Shown here: piece by piece, positions 7,387-9,258 of the stretch | Layout: every line of letters starts with the position of its first letter | How positions within the stretch are numbered: position 1 is the stretch's first letter | NCBI GenBank assembly: GCA_023451115.1 | Contig: JAEXFV010000043.1 | Coordinates: 1-9,258 of the forward strand | Source of the DNA: Bacillota bacterium | Lineage (GTDB): Bacteria > Bacillota > Clostridia > Christensenellales > CAG-138 | Direction: 5' to 3' | Length of the DNA stretch: 9,258 bases | The notes under the pieces: model-generated | Told to the model about the DNA's origin: nothing | The model's database searches: none | The model's input: the letters and a program-made list of their open reading frames with translations, nothing else | Translations under genes and position numbers: made by a program

Positions 7387-7579
7387 CTAAAATCATATTT
7401 CGGAAGAATAATACGGCTTACTTTATAAAAGTCCCACAATTTTTTTATCTATTAGTTGATTTATATATTAAATATGAAAGAAGTATATAATATGCTGCAA
7501 TATACAAAATGATTAAGGAATTTCATACAAGGTTTCATCGATAAATTGCAATTAATTAAAAAAAACTTGCTCTATTTTA

Positions 7580-7608
7580 TTGACATCAAAAAACAAGTAT
7601 TATATAAT
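7580..7608 (+). promoter_or_regulatory. Perfect consensus promoter of the kinase operon
   Basis: TTGACA at 7580-7585 and TATAAT at 7603-7608 are both perfect, with the optimal 17-bp spacer. Transcription should start near 7615, with a leader of about 72 nt. A promoter this strong would normally need tight repression, in line with the repeats lying directly at the start site. Confidence 0.9.
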
Positions 7609-7613
7609 CAAAA

Positions 7614-7641
7614 CAGTTCAAAAAGAGTTTTTTCAGTTCAA
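7614..7641. repeat. CAGTTCAA repeats at the kinase transcription start (candidate operator)
   Basis: CAGTTCAA occurs at 7614-7621 and 7634-7641, exactly 20 bp or two helical turns apart. A degenerate half-copy, GAGTTTTT, lies between them at 7625-7632. The first copy starts 6 bases after the -10 box, so a bound protein would occlude the start site. The divergent DeoR-family protein is the obvious candidate binder. Weaker relatives (AGTTGT at 7641-7646, CGTTCG at 7654-7660) continue downstream. Confidence 0.55.
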
Positions 7642-7686
7642 GTTGTTTCGACTTCGTTCGTATATAGGGTAGGGTGAGGAAATGAT

Positions 7687-9192
7687 ATGGAAGAATATAT
7701 TTTTGCAATCGACATTGGAACTACATCGGTAAAAGCAATTGTTCTATCTTCTGGGAGAAGAATTGTAGCCCAAACCACTATTGAACACAACCTGATCTCA
7801 CGCCATCCCAATTGGGCGGAAGAAGATGGCGATATTTGGTGGGATCACACCAAACAGGCCATTCATACCCTTGTGGCAGAGCACCCGGAGTTTTTGCCCT
7901 CCTTAAAAGGAATTGGTATTAGCGGCATGGTGCCGGCAATTGTGCTGCTGGACGAAAATGGGAAAGTGCTGAGATAAACCATTCAGCAAAATGACGCGAG
8001 GGCAATCAATCAAATTGCCAAGCTGGAAGCAGAGCTGGATCAGGATGATCTTTTTGCCCGCACAGGTGGCCGCACCAACCAGCAGCATATCCTTCCTAGG
8101 CTTTTGTGGGTGAAGGAAAATGAGCCGGAAGTATGGGAGCATGTGCACTGGATCATGGGCTCGTATGATTATATTGCCTATCGGCTTACCGGTGTGCCTA
8201 CTCTGGAAATCAATTGGGCTGTAGAAAGCGGTGCTTTCGATATTAGAAAACAGGAATGGTTGAAAGATCAGCTTTTACATTATGGGGTGCAGCCTGCGCA
8301 TTTGCCGCCGGTGCATGCTTCTATGGAAATTATAGGGACCGTGCAAAAGGATATTTGTCTTGAACTGGGTCTGCCTGGCGAGATCCCCGTTATTGCAGGC
8401 AGCGCGGATCACGTGGCCTCCACCTTGGCGGCAGGTATTATTGCACCGGGAGATCTCTTGATTAAATTTGGTGGAGCAGGTGATATTCTGTTCTGCACAG
8501 ATAAAATTCAGACTAATGAAAAACTGTTTTTTGATTATCACATTATCCCAAACCGGTATTTATTAAACGGTTGCATGGCTGCTAGTGGTTCTTTGGTAAA
8601 ATGGTTTGTAAAAGACATGATCAATGCCATTAATGAACCGGATATTTATAAAAAACTGGATGATGAAGCGGAGCAGGTAGCACCTGCTGCCGACGGCTTA
8701 ATTATTCTCCCTTATTTTCTTGGGGAAAAAACACCGATTTTTGATCCCACCGCTCGTGGCGTTTTGTTTGGATTAACGTTATCTCATACCAGAGGGCATA
8801 TTTTCCGCGCCATTTTAGAAGCGGTGATTTATGGTTTCCGGCATCATTTGGATGTATTAAGCCAGATGGGCTATACGCCTAACCGGATTTTTGCCACCAA
8901 TGGAGGAGCAAAGAGCAAATTCTGGTGTCAAATCGCGGCGGATGTATTGGGGCAGGAAGTCACCTCATTTCCCCATCATCCGGGTTCTTCTTTAGGGGTG
9001 GGATTTTTAGCCGGTTTGGCGACAAATGTATTTAGTGACTGGAATCAAATTTATGATTTCCTGGAGGAACGGCATACCTATCACCCTGTGCAGGAGCATT
9101 GCGCGATTTATGATAAGGCCTATGGCGTTTACCGGGCGGTTTACGAACAGACAAAACCGTCATTGGCTGCAATTCAAGAGTTTTATCGATAG
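7687..9192 (+). pseudogene. FGGY-family carbohydrate kinase (xylulokinase-like), interrupted by one in-frame TAA
   Basis: An intact member would phosphorylate a sugar or polyol with ATP in the cytoplasm. One frame runs for 502 codons from the ATG at 7687 (GAGGA ends 6 nt before it) to the TAG at 9190, the usual family length, but codon 97 is TAA (7975-7977). The N-terminal 96 residues hold the phosphate loop AIDIGTTSVKAIV and the WAEEDGDIWW motif. The remainder resumes in the same frame with TIQQNDAR, LLWVKENEPEVW, the probable catalytic base D241 in AGSADHVAST, FGGAGD and the adenosine-site TNGGAKSKFWCQIAADVLG. The stop falls between LR and TIQQNDAR, a conserved segment of the family. Neither piece should work alone, since each lacks part of the active site. 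No other lesion is visible and promoter and ribosome site are good, so this is either a very recent nonsense change or a sequence error. The substrate is not determinable: xylulose, ribulose or a related polyol are all possible. Confidence 0.88.
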
Positions 9193-9225
9193 CATAATTT
9201 CAATCAAAAGAAACGAGGTAGCAAA

Positions 9226-9258
9226 ATGGATATTGCAGGGAAAAAGGCTCTTGTTACC
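9226..9258 (+). CDS. Probable short-chain dehydrogenase/reductase, first 11 codons only
   Basis: An ATG preceded by GAGGT with 6-nt spacing opens a frame reading MDIAGKKALVT up to the window edge. A start of the form GKKALVT is typical of the first strand leading into the glycine-rich NAD(P)-binding loop of SDR oxidoreductases. The gene starts 33 bases after the kinase frame with no terminator between, so the two are likely co-transcribed. A sugar kinase, a dehydrogenase and a DeoR regulator together suggest polyol or pentitol breakdown. That reading is inference from 11 residues and context. Confidence 0.6.
   Translation, partial: MDIAGKKALVT

Larger units (their letters stand above)
7291..7686. 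other. AT-rich divergent control region
   Basis: This 396-base gap separates the divergent regulator and kinase genes and is clearly richer in A and T than the flanking genes. It holds a promoter in each direction, ribosome binding sites at both edges, and two clusters of GTTCAA repeats, all listed separately. The middle (about 7390-7575) has long A/T stretches and a 10-bp palindrome AATTGCAATT (7544-7553). I see no convincing gene, small RNA or riboswitch in it. A 12-codon ATG frame at 7474 has no ribosome binding site. Confidence 0.8.

Noticed and set aside
7474..7512. 12-codon ATG frame in the divergent control region as a leader peptide
   Set aside because: There is no ribosome binding site, it lies upstream of the kinase promoter, and such frames are expected by chance in AT-rich DNA.
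7521..7538. TTTCAT direct repeat 12 bp apart as a regulator site
   Set aside because: It is short, out of helical phase and in a simple-composition region. It does not match a cre site or another known consensus.
7327..7671. Distant inverted copies TACCCTAT (7327-7334) and ATAGGGTA (7664-7671) flanking the divergent region
   Set aside because: Eight bases matching over about 340 bp can occur by chance, and neither copy has attachment-site or transposon-end features.
7975..7977. Programmed stop readthrough or a recoded TAA in the kinase
   Set aside because: No recoding structure or known leaky context is evident, TAA terminates other genes here, and TAA is the least leaky stop. A mutation or sequence error explains it more simply.
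8104..9192. The downstream kinase piece as an independent gene starting at TTG 8104
   Set aside because: No ribosome site precedes it, and its frame and sequence continue the upstream part exactly. It would lack the phosphate loop needed for catalysis.

Overview
The window looks like chromosomal DNA of a low-to-moderate GC Gram-positive bacterium, most likely a member of the Clostridia (Bacillota). The grounds are strong AGGAGG-type ribosome binding sites, consensus SigA-type promoters, a DnaE with a Firmicute-style QLSLF clamp motif, a PhoP/PhoR-like two-component pair and a DeoR/FGGY-kinase sugar locus. A genus cannot be named from the sequence alone.

Layout, left to right. (1) 1-2276, + strand: the C-terminal two thirds of the replicative DNA polymerase III alpha subunit, DnaE, with its 5' part outside the window. 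(2) 2277-2392: a GC-rich hairpin that may end dnaE, overlapped by a good promoter for the next operon. (3) 2393-4908, + strand: an OmpR/PhoB-type response regulator and its membrane histidine kinase, overlapping by ATGA and so probably translationally coupled. (4) 4909-4985: a compact control region with a TTGAAA-17-TATACT promoter whose -10 box sits inside a perfect 8-5-8 inverted repeat, followed by a second interrupted dyad and a strong ribosome binding site. (5) 4986-6479, + strand: a PutP-type sodium/proline symporter starting at GTG. (6) 6488-6526: a perfect 17-bp-stem bidirectional terminator shared by putP and the convergent regulator gene. (7) 6523-7290, - strand: a DeoR-family repressor. 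(8) 7291-7686: an AT-rich divergent control region with a promoter in each direction and repeated (C)AGTTCAA elements near both. (9) 7687-9192, + strand: a full-length FGGY carbohydrate kinase reading frame broken by one in-frame TAA at codon 97. (10) 9226 to the window end: the first 11 codons of what looks like a short-chain dehydrogenase/reductase.

There are three functional blocks: replication (dnaE), a sensor pair next to a proline transporter, and a sugar or polyol catabolic locus. In the third block the divergent DeoR protein probably represses the kinase-dehydrogenase operon through the AGTTCAA repeats at its transcription start. The most notable observations are the single nonsense codon in an otherwise well-preserved kinase behind a perfect consensus promoter, the AGTTCAA operator candidates, and the dyad that encloses the putP -10 box. 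I found no mobile element, CRISPR array, tRNA or rRNA, and nothing that clearly amounts to a new system.
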